A DNA stretch of 64,000 nucleotides from [Phialemoniopsis] sp. UDSM-2020. Taxonomy: Eukaryota; Ascomycota; Sordariomycetes; Thyridiales; Thyridiaceae. A program made the translations under genes and the position numbers. Location of the stretch: contig JAEILZ010000004.1 in NCBI GenBank assembly GCA_018873225.1, positions 3,968,001 through 4,032,000 of the forward strand, read 5' to 3'. Positions 32,665 through 45,619 of this stretch are shown one piece after another (position 1 is the first letter of the stretch; the number at the start of each line of letters is the position of its first letter). Below the pieces are notes generated by a model. The model was not told the DNA's origin and made no database searches. It was given only the letters and a program-made list of their open reading frames with translations.

Positions 32665-33934
32665 GTTGCTTGCAAAAGCTCAATATCGCTCCTGGGCTGT
32701 CCAGTAAATGAAACCGCCTGCGACTTCAGTTTCTGGACATTATTTGAGGCAATGAGCTTTTGTTATCGTAGTCGGTGCTGGAAAGTCGCTGCCAGAGTAT
32801 TGTAGCGAACACACCGCTTTCGGCGTCCGAACGAGACATTCAACTCAGCTATGACACAATTGACCTGTCAAGTGGGTGACACATTAGTTGACGGTTTGCC
32901 TTCTCGATGTACCTCAATTCTTAACTGACCACCCAGGGATATCCCACTACCTAAGCGTATCGGGGTTACTCGGTTTGTTAGTAATTCGGGTACAGATTGA
33001 TCCAAAACCGTCAACCATTCTGACGCTCACTTGCCTGTGCAATGACTATCTAACATTTGTAACACCAAAAGCTTCTCTGACCAGTAATCGTCTCTGTCCT
33101 CATTGTTACACTGCTGCAGTCCCGTCAGTACGGCAAGGGTGGACCACTCATGCACAGCATGTCGACAATTGCCCAGAAGGGGTTAATGCAAGGTCTGTGA
33201 CCAGTAGAGGAGGATCTAGTCCTCAAGATATCTCTTTTCGTCAACAATCGCCGAGTCTTGTCTAACCTGGCATGGGGAGCGCCCTCGAGCTCGGGGACAA
33301 AAGGCGTGGAAGGAACTCACCAATCAGAGGCCCGCGATAGGGTTGGGGGTTTCGGAGACGCGGGATCTGTCCTGGTCTCCACTCTTCTCGACATGGCTGT
33401 TGGAGGACGACATGCGCCTCTGCAGTTTCTTATCATCTGTGCTGACTGCCCGGGAGATAACCCTTCCACCCCCTGACACTCGGTAGATGGAAGATAGAGA
33501 GGGTTTGCAGGATGGACGCCGGTTACCTAAAACCAATATCTTATCGCTTCGGACAGGCATTGTCGACTTGCACTACGTCAACGAGCAACAGCGGGGACGA
33601 CTAGTGTCCTGGGCATGGTGTGGCTTGGTTCCCCAACTTAGCACCGCTTCTGGCGACAGATCAGGACAATCGCTCCATTGATTATGGCCGATGGGCTACG
33701 GGAAAGTACCAAGCAAGGCCTTGCTGTGACAATTGCGAGATTTGGTTTCAGCCATGTGGTCGGCGCCCTGACACCCAACCGACGAATACATGCCGAGGGT
33801 GGAGGGGGCCACATCAGGCCAAGAAAAGATCTAAATATCTACGATCGGCCTCTCTATGTTACCATCCGGTTATGCCTGCATGAGAGGAACATGCACTTCT
33901 CGTTCTCATTCGCTCCTTCTTCAAACAACTGAAG
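32665..33934. other. Intergenic region, 1.27 kb, with repeat copy B
   Basis: Between the divergent MATE and MFS genes. It contains repeat copy B at 32869. No conserved ORF; the rest is unremarkable. Confidence 0.5.
32869..32960 (+). repeat. Dispersed repeat copy B, element end
   Basis: Starts CAAGTGGGTGACACATTAGTTGAC, with the same sharp left edge as copy A at 22731. Same orientation. Shares GATGTACCTCAA and TACCTAAGC further in. No matching opposite end was recognised in the window. Confidence 0.65.
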
Positions 33935-35738
33935 ATGTCAACATCTACACCCACAGAGAAGGACAAGGCCCAAGAGCAAGCTCAAGTCTCACCTCCAGGG
34001 CTCCCGGCCGACCATAGCATCGAGCCAGCCGCCGAGATTTTGGTGAGCAAGGATGGCTTCAAGCTCTTTCCTCAGCCGGTGCAGGGTGATAGTCTCGACC
34101 CGCTGAATTGGTCGAAGTTGCAAAAGCATTCTATCCTCGCGATTGTCATGGCATTGTACGCTGTCGTCCAATCCTTTCCTTCGACTGAGGCTCATCAAGC
34201 TAATACCGTTCATCTTCAACAGATACTTCATGTTCACTTACATCACCACAACAACCGTACCTTCCTTCCCCACTCTCCAAGATGAGTTCGGCGCGTCATT
34301 GGAGCAGATCAACTGGACCGTCGCCATCCCGGCCCTTGGTCTCGCAGTTGGCCCGCTCATCTGGTCCTCGCCAGCCGACATCATCGGCCGCCGGCCCATC
34401 TTCATCCTCGGCACCATCATGGCCCTAGCCGCCACTATCGGCGCGGCGCTGGCCCCGGACTACTCCGGATACATGGCGGCCCGCTTCTTCCAGGGCCTCG
34501 GCGTCAGCCCTGCTGCGACTGTCGGCCTCGCCATCATCAACGACATCTTCTTCGAGCACGAGCGAGGCCAAAAGGTCGGCATGTGGGTGCTAGCCATTGA
34601 CCTCGGTTTGCTTTTTGGCCCGCTCATCGGCGGCTTCGTGGACCTTGCCAGCTCGCAGTGGATTCAGTGGCTTAGTGCCATTCTCTTCGGCGTGATCTTG
34701 ATCGCCGAGATCTTGTTCCTTCCCGAGACGCTGTATCCTCGAGATCTCATCTTGTCCAAGTCCCGGGGCGCAGTTCTAGTACCACTTGACGAAAAGACTG
34801 GTGCAGAGGCCGACAGGACGAAGTCGCCAGACTCGTACCCGCGTCGAACGAAGCAGTTGGCATATGTCAACGTAACACCTCTTCCAGGCATGAAGCACCC
34901 GAAATCCTGGGACACACTTATACGCTTCTGCAAGACTTTCAAGTATGCTGTTGTACCCATCTCGATTATGACATACTGCTTTGGCTGGTATTGGTGGGCA
35001 CTCTCGATCATCACGGTCATTCCTATCGCGTATGAAGATTACAGTCCCCAGACACAAGGGTAAGAAAGAAGTGTGGCCCCAACACAGTCTTGGGGCAAGG
35101 CGTACTAATATCCTTCTCCTAGCCTGTTCTTCATCGGCCTCATTATCGGAACTCTCTTCTCCGAGATTTTGTGCTCCGGTACTCTGAGCGACCGCCTAGT
35201 TGTGAAGCTCGCGAGCAAAGCCGGTGGCGTCAAGAATCCCGAGATGCGCATCTGGCTCGCGTATCCTGCTGCTATCATCACTGCCATAGGCATGATCGTA
35301 TGGGGAATCAGCATCGATCGGGGCTATCACTGGATGGTTGGCCAGGTCGCCTTTGCACTATGTTTGTCTCCCCCCCCCCCTCAATCATCTGGCATTCACT
35401 AACATAACCACGTAGTCGGAGCCGGCATTCAGATGGGCAACACTGCCGTGTGCTCGTACGTCATCGACGCGTATCCGCTCCAGAGCATGTCCGTCATGGT
35501 CTTCTACGCTGTCATGCTGAACCTGTCTGCGTTCATCGACCCGTTCTTCATCGTCCCCTGGCTGGACACGGCAAACTTCACTTGGACATTCGCGGGGCAT
35601 GCGATCATCACAGTATTCTTCTGTATTCCTGTCTTTGCTCTCCTTCACCGGTACGGCGGTGCGCTCCGTGAGAAGTCGGGACAGCCCAACTGGGTGAACC
35701 CCGAATTCGATCACGAGATTGTCACCGCTGGACCATGA
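33935..35738 (+). CDS. MFS transporter, DHA1-like
   Basis: Exons 33935-34155, 34223-35059, 35123-35361 and 35416-35738 give about 539 residues with ~12 membrane segments. The cytosolic N-terminus has the DPLNWSKLQK motif of fungal drug:H+ antiporter-like MFS proteins. The loop between TM2 and TM3 (PADIIGRRP) fits MFS motif A, and LPETLYPRD marks the central loop. The third intron contains a run of ten C residues. Likely a proton-coupled exporter or importer of small organic compounds at the plasma membrane; substrate unknown. Confidence 0.88.
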
Positions 35739-35771
35739 GAGGCATGGTCCTAATAGACCTAGTACATGATA

Positions 35772-37639
35772 TTAATAGATGTATCGGAAGCCCTTCTTCT
35801 CGTAGTCCGTCAGGTCTCCCAGCTGATCATCCAGAGTGACATCAATATCCGTGCCCTCGCGCCTGTCCCGCATCCGGTTTTCGATGATACATCCACCGGC
35901 GTAAGCGGCGAGGCACGCAATAGCGACAATCTCGAATGCCATGATAGCGTTGTAGCCAGTAGTGTAGTCAGGCGCTTCCTTGGCGATGAAGATCTGGGGT
36001 CCGACGATGTTGGCAATGCAGTATGCGAGGAAGACTGTGGCGTTGATAGTGAGCTTCTTGGTGTGTCCGGAGACGTTGGCCATGGGCAGAGACAGGGCTG
36101 TGAAGAAGCGCGTTAGCATGATTAATATCTTTTCCAGAACATCCAGGCAAGGCTTACCAGTCGCGCAGGGTCCCCAGAAGAAGTAGAAAAAGTAGTAGGC
36201 CAGCAGACGGCCAACCTTGTTCTCATGTGCCAGTTCTGAATATTGTTAGTTTCTCCGGTCTTACATAACCCAGGTCAGGAGCTAGGAGACTTACGTCTGA
36301 TGAGGATAGAACAGGCCAATGGGACCAAGCAGCACAGGCCAGCAGACAAGCATCGCTTGTTCTTGAGCCAGTGTTGAGGGATGGCCACCATGAAGCCAGC
36401 CAAGCTCTGCATCATGCCAGTCGGCATTCCGAGGAGCGTAGTCTCGAGCTTGCCATACCCCAGTCCCGAGACGATCTGTGCAGCAAAAGTGACCAGACCA
36501 CCGGTGGGGACATTCATGGCGAGGAAGAAGACGAAGAGCAGGTAGGTCTTGTAGTCGGTAAAGGCTTCTCGGACTTGATACCATTTGAGCTCCTGTAGGA
36601 GAACAGTCAGCGTAGTTTATTGGTTGACTTTGCAGCCACTACTTACCCTGTTCTCGATACCCGTCATGTTCTCTCGGACTCTGTCCAGGGCAATGTACTT
36701 GTCTTTGCCCTTGAGGAAGTTCTCCTTCAAAGGCGAGTCGGGTAAGAAGGCAATGAGGATGGCACCCCAGATGAGAGTGAAGCCTCCAATGACAAGGAAG
36801 AGGAGTCGCCAGGAAGCAATGGCGGTGTGAGCATGTCCAATCCCGTACGAGACAACGCCGGTGACGAGCTAAGATCGAGTCAGCCACGGGACGGGAAAGG
36901 GAAATTTTTGGGACCACAAACACTAGAGAAGGCTGTGAAGGTCAAGGCCATCCTAACAGGCTGCTCTTTCTTCTTGTACCACATAGTATTCAGGATCGTA
37001 ACGGCAGGGAAGAGCGGAGCCTCGAGAGCACCCATGATGAAGCGGAGAGCCATCAGGCCAGCCGCGTTCTGGGTAGCACCAAGACACATGACGATGACTC
37101 CCCAGAGAGTGACTGCCACGCCGACGGTCTTGCCGACAGGAAGCTTTTGGAGAAGAGCATTGGCGGGATACTCGGCGACGAGCCATCCGAAGTAGAAGAT
37201 GGAACCGACTAGGGACGACGAAACTTAGTTGGTGGACAGGATTGATTGCATAAACACAGACTTACCCCAGCTGTACTGTTGCCCGACGAGGTGGGTGTCT
37301 TCGTTCATGCCATACAGGGCAGCATTGGAGATCAGAATTTTCTAAACAAACGTCAGCATACAAACACAACATCCGTCTGGGGTAGATAGGAACCAAACGC
37401 ACATCGACGGCAGCAATGGTGATGGTGCCAACAATCAATGGCATAAGGCGCCAGTCAATCTTGCGAAGGACTCGCTTCGCCTCGTGAGGCTCGTAGTTGC
37501 CCCATTCTGCCGCGTGGTCGTAGAGGTACGCAGCGGACTCCTCGTGTACGACGGGGGGCTTGCTCTCATGTACCGAGCCGATGTCGCGCTCGGCCGGCTG
37601 GGGCTCGATGTTGAGGTCGTTCTTGTCTTGGGCGGCCAT
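35772..37639 (-). CDS. MFS transporter, allantoate-permease (Dal5/ACS) type
   Basis: Seven exons (complement of 35772-36097, 36158-36235, 36295-36592, 36647-36868, 36922-37208, 37266-37341, 37403-37639) give about 507 residues. Features of the anion:cation symporter group include the N-terminal RKIDWRLMPLI, NAALYGM, SIFYFGWLVAEYPANALLQKLPVGK, GALEAPLFPAV, WYKKKEQPVR, and SGHTKKLTINA near the end. Members import allantoate, nicotinate, ureidosuccinate, vitamins and similar acids. The third donor was taken as GTTTGT to keep the frame. It is tail-to-tail with the preceding MFS gene, 33 bp apart, which is unusually tight. Confidence 0.9.
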
Positions 37640-38408
37640 TGTGTTGTTACGGAGATGACGCGACGGCACAAAGAGATCAGATGGAGAAACAAGATGGGGT
37701 AAGGTGGGAAACGACGATCCCAGGTTGTCGGTAACTTCCAAGTAGATATATAGACGGACATGAGTGGTCTAAAGCATTCCTGCACTCTTGGGGCCGGGTC
37801 TGGGTCTGGGTCCATGTGACTGACCCCTGAGCGACTGCGCGAGCGTGCAAGATACCAGATCTCCGGTGGCAACGAGGCGAGCGGCATCTACCCCGTATTG
37901 TCCACCTCCACATCATCTAACCCGAGCTAGGGGTGCTCGATTCATGTCGCACAAAGGACAAATCGTAAGGTTTCCCCGCCCGAAGGATGCTGGTAGTTCC
38001 AAGGTGGCTTGATTAGCTTTTGGCGGACATTGGAAGGCCCGGGGTGTAAGTCTCTGTCTATTTAGAAGTACTGTGGGCGCAAAATGTGACGCTAGCTTGC
38101 GCCCTTTAGTACCTAGTAGGGGTCAGCTACTTAGTCCCATCGCACTCTGACTTCCGTGAGGGGCGGACATCATTGCGATGCCGTGTGGGGTCCGTCCCCA
38201 TAACCTCGTTCAGTCCCCGATCCAGGCGGAGCTCCATTGCTCATCGTCCCTCCGAGATTCGGGGTAAGCTGTTGGAGATAAAGCTGCACCTTTTCGTCTT
38301 GACATATTGTTCTTATCACTGGAAACAATCATTCGATATCTTCCAAGCTCCTAGTCTCACACACTTGTTCCAAAAGATAACGCCACCTTTATACCAACTT
38401 CTGCAAAA
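37640..38408. other. Divergent promoter region
   Basis: Shared upstream region of the MFS gene (minus) and the NTF2-like gene (plus). No specific binding site could be identified with confidence. Confidence 0.5.
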
Positions 38409-38933
38409 ATGGCCATCCTTGACTACGAGTACGACGCCAAGGCGATCTCGCCCGAGATCAAGCGCGGCATCGACTTCCTCTACGAGGCCTCTGACAGACC
38501 CGAGGCCGTCGCCGCGTGGGCTGGCTGCTTCTCCAAGGACGCCCGGCTGCTGAAGGGCGAGCAAGATGTCGTCGGTGTGCCCGGTATGTACCTGCATGCT
38601 TCAGCAGCAAAGCCCGTGGACTTGACAGCTAACATAAGCATGCAGCTCTCGAGAAGTACCTGAGCGACACCTGGCAAAACACCGACTCGCGCGTCCACGA
38701 TGTCAAGAAGGTTTCTGTCCTCAAGTCGTCGCCCCTGACCCTGGAGATCCAGGGCGTGACCACCTACCAGCGCAAGGGCGGCAAGGAGCAGCAGGGCACG
38801 TGGACGGCGGAGCAGAGCTACGTCGAGGAGAACGGCCAGCAGAAGATCGCCAGCTACAAGATCAACTTTGTAAGTTCGCACTGGCTACTCCAAACGAAGC
38901 ATTGCTAACACCCCCAAGAACATGCTCTACTAA
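38409..38933 (+). CDS. Small NTF2/SnoaL-like protein
   Basis: Exons 38409-38583, 38646-38869 and 38919-38933 give about 137 residues. The last exon encodes only four residues (NMLY) and the stop. The pattern is an N-terminal helix pair (EIKRGIDFLYEASDRPEAVAAWAGCFSKDARLL) followed by a curved beta sheet (TLEIQGVTTYQRKGG, QQGTWTAEQSYVEENG). This resembles the SnoaL-like NTF2 fold found in small fungal enzymes and stress proteins. No catalytic residues can be assigned. It lies between the MFS gene and the Zn2Cys6 regulator, so it could belong to the same metabolic region. Confidence 0.7.
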
Positions 38934-39054
38934 GCGAACGAGTAACGAACATGATTATCCTTTAAGGTACTGGGTATAGATTAGGTAGTTGGATAATTCA
39001 CTCAGTAATCTACACCGAGTAAAGAACAGGTGGTGGAACGATATATTTAGTAGT

Positions 39055-41262
39055 CTATACCGAGAAATTGAATAGATCAAATCCACCAAAAGACATATTC
39101 GGTGCAAAGTCAAAGCTATCATAATTGAGCTCCTCAGGCCGCGGCTTGTAGATCATCTCCTCAATCAGCATGATGACAGCTTGATGAACATGGAGCATCT
39201 TGAGATCAATGACATGTGTCCTGACCTGACTCTTCCGCTCATCGTCCATCGAGTAAGATGCCGCGCAGAGTGATTGTGATGAAGGAGATTCGAGCATGGC
39301 TTGGTTGAACGCGGCACCATCAAAGGTAGAATTCGCCAAGAGGTTGTACGTCTGCAAAAAGACAAGTGCTCGCGGCCAACGGGCTGCAAACCCGGCTAAT
39401 GTTTTGCGACAGCTTTCCAGTCCAGCGAGCGTGAGGTCGAGCGTGAAAGCTGGGGTCCTGAGATTGGGCGGCGTCATGGCGTAGCAGTAGAGAAGCATGA
39501 TACCGAGGCGGAATTGGTACATGAGCTGCAGAATCTTCGGATTAGACACGGCTTGGAAAGATGTAGTAAGTCACAAACTTACCGCAGACCAAGTCCAGTA
39601 GATCACAGAGTCACCCTGCTGAGATGACTGGAAAGTACGACAGGCGTCACTGCAGGCCTCTACCAACTGGCCCACGTCTTCCACACTCTGCATGCAAGGT
39701 CTCTCTTGCATGAGGATCGATAGACTGTAGTCGTAAAGCTTGGAGAGAGAACCAGGTTGGTGGTAGATCGAGCCATCTCGCGGACTGGAGTGGACTACCT
39801 CCTGGATGCCTTCCTTCCAGATCCGCAGTTCTTCTTTCAGACGTACCCGGTACTGTTCCCGGAACTGGTCCGAAGCGTCTAGCTTCTGAACCTTTTTGCT
39901 GACATGCCGTATCTTGGATTGAATACACCTCAATTGGAAGAGATGCTCATAAAAGCCCAACTCGTCTCGCCGGAACGTCATCCGCGATACATAATTATAT
40001 ATCTAGTTGTGAGAGTCAGTTCTATCCTGGAAGGAGCCGAGGGAGTTTGAATAACATACTGTGTCGTCGAGAAACTCAAACATGAATGGCTGTGGATACG
40101 TCCAAGCCGACGACACCACTTCATTGAGTATGTGCGTGCTCATGATCGTATGCCGGCGGATGAATTCATAGGTGTCACCCAAGACATCGGCCGCAGGGTC
40201 GCGGCCTTCTTGGCTCATCAAGTTGGCACAATTCATCAGTGCCAACATAATACTGCCGGGAATAGGGTCTGGCGATGGGCCATGAAAGGAGTAGAGCAGC
40301 ATAAGGAGTGAGGCTTGCGTTCGGACAAGATTGGAGCGATGCTGCGTAACTTGGTTCAGGTTGGCGCAAATCGCCCCGTCGTGCAGTCTCGTGGCATGCG
40401 ACAAATGCGGACAGTCGAGGCGGAAGGAGCTGCTCATCAAAGCACCTATCGCGAGGACGAACTGCAGGATGAACTTCTGTGCTCCTTCGGTACCAGACGG
40501 GTCGCGCTTCAGGGAAGCGAACGTCATCCTCCATGCGTTCTCGTCCAGAAACGACCACTGAGGCTGCACATGCTCAAAGTAGATGTCGGCATAGTGGTCC
40601 AGCCACTCCTCTCCAATGGAGATCATGGCATTTTGGACGGCTGTGGTGTTCTGCCCCAGCCATGCAGGGGTGGGCAGTTGAACTCCGGCCAATCGTCTAG
40701 GCCCTGACTGTGGGAGACCTGGCGGTTCCGCAAACGATTGCTCTCGCTGTGGTAGCCTCGCAATAGTAGGCTGCGTGTCGATAGTACTGCTGTTGAAGTC
40801 TTGCTGATAGTTGCCGGCGGCCTGAAACTGTGAAGCCGGCGCACCCAGGTACGATGCATCACCTTGGATGCCCTCAGACCCTGGCATGGGCTGCACCTGT
40901 GGAGCCTCAGGGCTGTGGTCAAACGAGGACGAGTAGATGCTTTGTTCCTGCAGGCTGGTGGCCCCATCCTCCAGGTCTGGAAGATCCTCCCCGGTCGCGG
41001 CTACCGACATCGAGGCGGTGCCTGTCCCTTGCATCTCGGCAAGCTGCTCCTCGAGCTGCTGAAGATAGGCGATCGGAACCGTGGCAACCGAGCCCGACTT
41101 CTTGACCCCATACTGCAGGCACTCTGAGCCGGTCCGCCGGCACTCGCCGCACGTGGGGAGCGCGTGGTCGCAGCGCTTCTTCCTAGTCCGACAGCGGACA
41201 CAGGCGATTCTACGCGGTGCCTTCTTGCCACCCATGGAAGAATTCGTAGATCGCCGCTCCAT
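39055..41262 (-). CDS. Zn2Cys6 transcription factor
   Basis: Exons (complement of 39055-39525, 39583-40002, 40060-41262) give about 697 residues. The N-terminal binuclear cluster C-x2-C-x6-C-x6-C-x2-C-x6-C (CVRCRTRKKRC...CGECRRTGSEC) starts near residue 20. A coiled-coil-like linker (VPIAYLQQLEEQLAEMQ) follows, with a fungal-type middle homology region beyond it (HYADIYFEHVQPQWSFLDE). The ATG at 41262 is used because the frame upstream lacks one. It is divergent from the aminotransferase gene (775 bp apart) and is a candidate local regulator. Binding site and inducer are unknown. Confidence 0.92.
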
Positions 41263-42037
41263 CGAAAGGGTCCGAGCGACCAGTCCGTCTGTCCCTTGTC
41301 GACAATAATAACCAAGGTCCTTTCCAAGGTCGTGAGTGTCCGTCAATGGGGCAGATCAAGTAGTTGGCATGCTTGGAGTCGTTGTCGGAGAAAGGAAGGA
41401 GGGAAGGGGCGGACATTCCATGCCCATGGGTGTGGACATCAATGATGGGGGTTGCCGATAAGCTGGTTGTGGGGTTTTAGCGCGTCCCATGGCGCTGGTG
41501 CTCACACGACCCCGCTGGAAGCCCCGCTAGTACGTCACCCGCTTCATGCTTACGAAGTAGATAGTGGGATAATCCGTGCTTCAGGTACATCCAAAGGAAA
41601 CCCGTCTTACCCGTCAAGTAATCTGCCACCTGGTGGAATAGACCTCGTCCGGCGCGATGCTACGAAGCACATTGGAGAAATGTGCGATCTTTGAACTACG
41701 GATTCGTTTCCAATGGCTTGTGGACACTTTCTTATCTAGAAAAGGCCACAGCTGACTGACTAGGTTAGACCATGAACATCGCTTACCCCCGTAGCAAATG
41801 GTAGATGGCCAAATTAGTACAGTCGGAAAGATGTCCGACGGCGGACTTCAGCACTCTCCACTCGCCAAGTGTAAGTGGATCGATAACAAGTGGGCAACAA
41901 AGATCGGAGCGTGGAGATGCGAGCCGATGGAGATGCAGAGATAACATTCATTATCGTTGACCGTTTCCTATCTGTGCATGCCTAGGTCTTAGAGTTACTG
42001 CGAAGATCCAAGAAGTCCCGGACCAAGTTACAGCACG
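41263..42037. other. Divergent promoter between regulator and aminotransferase
   Basis: 775 bp shared upstream region. Nothing with a firm motif; no RNA gene seen. Confidence 0.5.
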
Positions 42038-43448
42038 ATGGGATCTATCACGGAAGAGAAGCACATCAACTTGCAGCTGGGGTAGGTTGAAATCCACAAG
42101 ATCGCGCTTTGTCACCCCATCAGTTCGCTGACATTTTGTATTACCATGTAGATGGCCTTCGCCTTCCTTGTTTCCTAGTGAGGCGTTGATCAAGGCTTCG
42201 CAAGCTGTGCTCGGCGACCCCAAGATAGCGGCGCAAGCACTTGTCTACGGCCCGGACCCCGGACACGAGGCGCTCCGAGGCGCAATCGCATCATGGCTGC
42301 ACGACTTTTACCGCCCAGAAGCGGGCACGATAGACCCAAGTCGCATCTTCGTCACGAACGGCGCATCGGGGGCGCTGGCGATGCTCCTGACGAGATTCAC
42401 CGACCCTGCATACACGAGGCGCATCTGGGCTGTTGAGCCGACATATTTCCTTGCGGCCCAAGCTTTCCAAGATGCTGGGTTCGATGGCCGGATGCGCGGC
42501 GTACCAGAAGACGAGGAGGGCATCGACATCGACTTCCTCCGCCAAGGCTTGCTCGATGCAGAGAATGAGCTGTCCAAAGAGGCAACCTTCAAGGGAACGG
42601 CGGCTTGTCCCAAGATCTACAAACACATCATTTACGCCATCCCGACCTTTAGCAACCCAAGCGCCAAAGTCATGTCGTTTCGACGCCGGAAGCAACTCGT
42701 CGAGCTTGCGCGCGAGTTTGATGCCTTGATCATCACCGACGATGTCTACGATTGGTTGCGCTGGTCTGCAAGTGAGACACATCAGGGCAAGCTGTCTCAA
42801 CCTCCACCGAGGCTAGTTGACGTCGACAGAGACCTCCCTGGCAGTACACCATATGGAAACGCTGTGAGCAATGGCTCGTTTTCAAAGATTGTTGGGCCTG
42901 GTGTTCGAGTTGGGTGGGTGGAGGGCACGCCGGATGGCGTTAAGGAGATGTGCAAATACGGGCCGGTACGATCGGGAGGTTGTCAAGGACACTTATCGTC
43001 CATGTTCATAAGCCACCTTGTTAGCTCCGGGGCTCTTGAGGAACACATCCAGGGGCAGCTCATCCCGACGTATCAAGAGCGGTACTACGCCATGATACAG
43101 TCCATCAAGAAGAATCTGGCCCCTCTGGGTTTCACGATCTCTTCTACGGGCGGGAGTGGAGGTGAGGGAGACGCGGATGAGGCGGGAGGTTTCTTCGTCT
43201 TCATCAATCTCCCGCCAAAGACGGTACGAGCAACGGAGCTGGTAGAGCATGCGCTAGAACGGTACAATCTTCGTGTCGCACACGGTGGAATGATGCTGGT
43301 CGCTGGAGACCCCGACTGCGCTAAGAGAGCGAGCCAGGGATTTGGCCAGGCATTGAGGCTTTGCTGGGCTTGGCACGAGAAGGAAGACATCGACGAAGGC
43401 ATCCAAAGACTAGCGGCGGCCTTTCAAAGTGTACAATCAGGTAGATAG
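42038..43448 (+). CDS. PLP-dependent class I/II aminotransferase
   Basis: Exons 42038-42081 and 42152-43448 give about 446 residues. The short first exon (MGSITEEKHINLQLG) joins in phase to WPSPSLFPSEAL, the usual fungal start of this family. Signature segments include VYGPDPGHEALRGAIASWL, VTNGASGALAMLL, IYAIPTFSNPS, ITDDVYDWLRW, and the Schiff-base lysine region SNGSFSKIVGPGVRVGW. It should transfer an amino group between an amino acid or amine-derived substrate and a keto acid such as 2-oxoglutarate. Similar enzymes are annotated as 2-aminoadipate or valine-pyruvate transaminases; the substrate is not certain. Confidence 0.92.
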
Positions 43449-43906
43449 TGAACAATGCTAAACTTCTGACCAAAGCTACTGCGGCCAAGGTTGATAGGGA
43501 ATTTCTTCTTGACTGGTAGGATTGATCGGCTAGAGCAAAGACTAACGCTCTAGTGTGCCTTGGAATCAGTCTTCCCCGCACATTTGGCGGGCAAAAGTCC
43601 GCTTGACTCCACTGCAATGTTATCAAGTCCGCAGCGCCGTGATTGTGGTGACGATTCTCCTTGCTCACTGATAGCCAAGAACTGGGGTATCAGGCCTAGT
43701 CTATCTACCCCGTTGGGAAAGGAACGACAAGGGGCGCGTGAGGCCAATCTTGCTCTGCTAAACCTGGAGAGATACGGGCAGCGGCAAGGACGGAGCATCG
43801 AGAGCCCTTGTTATCATTGCCATCCTTCTTAAGGATGCTTACGCTGCGCAGAGATTTCCCCAGCCCATCTTCGACACACATTCCGGCCTAAAGCACCACA
43901 AACACA
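43449..43906. other. Intergenic region
   Basis: Between the aminotransferase and the MFS gene on the same strand. Short antisense ORFs only. Confidence 0.5.
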
Positions 43907-45619
43907 ATGACTTCAACTCCAGAGACCAAGCCGGTGACAGACACCATCAGCCACCCATCCAATGCGCCCGACGTTGAATCAAAGGTTGTCGGCCATGGGG
44001 CTAGGGGTGATATCGCTGCTGGTCTTGTCGAACGTTTCGCCAATGAGCCTCCCTACGACCGCAAGGAGGAAGTCAGACTCCGCTGGAAGATTGACCTGAG
44101 GCTTGTGCCCCTCCTGTGGTTGAACATCACCCTGCCTGCCATGGACAAGATCACGCCATCAACTGGTGCCCTCTATGGTCTGAGACAAGATCTCGATCTC
44201 AAAGGAGATCAGTACGCCTGGGTCGGCTCAGCGTTCTACGTGAGTTCCTCCGATGATGTTTTCCTGCCGGCATTCAGCTAACAGTTGAACTAGTTTGGCT
44301 ACCTGATTTGGTGCTTCCCTTCCTCTCAGATCCTTCAGCGTCTGCCCATTGCAAAGTCCATGTTTGCGGTCATGATCATCTGGGGCTTCGTCCTCATCGG
44401 GGCTGGCTTCACAAGAAACTTTGCTGCTATGGTAGCGACTCGTGTTCTGCTCGGCGCCCTCGAGGCTCCCGTCGCACCTGGCAACTTCATCATCATGACC
44501 ATGTGGTACACTCGGAGGGAGCAGCCTGTTAGAGCGGGACTTTTCTACACAGGTGAGGATTTCGACGTGATACATTGAAGCACGTTCTTTACTAACATTG
44601 GGCTTAGGCCTCGCAACTATCATCACCGGAGTACTGGGCTGGGCCGTTGGTTTCATCCCCGGTGAGAATGCCTGGCGAGCCTTCTTCTGGATCACCGGGG
44701 CCATCTCAATTCTGTACGGAATTATCATTGGCATCTTCATGCCAGATAACCCGGTCAGAGCCAAGTTCATCACGGAGAGAGAACGCTTTGTCGCCATCGA
44801 GCGCATGCGTGCCGATCAACTAGGCATTGAAAACAAGAATTTTGTCCAATCTCAACTATGGGAGGTGTTCAAGGACCCCAAGACCTATCTGATGTTCTTC
44901 TTCAACATCTTTGTCTCCATCCCTAACGGCGGCCTGACGAACTTCTCGCCCCTTATCATCAACGGGCTGGGATATACGCCTCAGCGGTCGACCTTGCTGA
45001 TGATGCCGACCGGGGTCATTCAGACGCTCAGTAGCTACGTCTGCAACTTTGGGGTCTACTTCTGCGTTCGCCGCTTCCCGTCGCTTCAACTCCGAGGGGC
45101 GTTTGTCATTGGCGGCTTGATCATTGGCATGATCGCCACTGTGCTCCTTTATACGCTACCAACCAACGACTATTCCGGCCGGCTTTGGGCTTTGTACTGG
45201 TCATACTTCTATCTCGGCCCGTATATCGGTAAGTTTCCAATTTCATGACCACTCTGTCCATGATTCTGTAGACTGACATTTCCCCAGTCGCCCTCGGCAT
45301 CAACAGTGCAAATACCGCAGGCCACACCAAGAAGGTCACGACGAACGCAATCGTGTTTGCCGCCTACTGTGTTAGCAACATCATCGGTCCCCAGTTCTTC
45401 AAAGCAGCTCAGGCACCGCTGTATCCCTTGGGGATGGGCGCGATGCTGGTCTCGTATGCGCTCAGCATTTTCACGATGGTTCTCTATATGCTGTACTGTT
45501 GGAACGAGAATCGCCGACGCAACAAGAGAGACGGCACTGCTGGACAGCGAGAGCACTTGGACACTGACTTCCGTGATCTGACTGACAAAGAGAATATTCA
45601 CTTCAGATATGTTTGGTAA
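43907..45619 (+). CDS. MFS transporter, allantoate-permease (Dal5/ACS) type
   Basis: Exons 43907-44239, 44294-44552, 44608-45228 and 45288-45619 give about 514 residues. It carries LRWKIDLRLVPLLWLN, LGALEAPVAPGNF, MWYTRREQPVRAGL and, near the end, NSANTAGHTKKVTTNA, the hallmarks of the group, and a C-terminal DFRDLTDKENIHFRYVW tail. About twelve hydrophobic segments. Proton-coupled import of a carboxylate or amide-type substrate is expected. It lies beside the aminotransferase and the D-threonine aldolase-like gene, suggesting uptake of the compound they metabolise. Confidence 0.92.
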
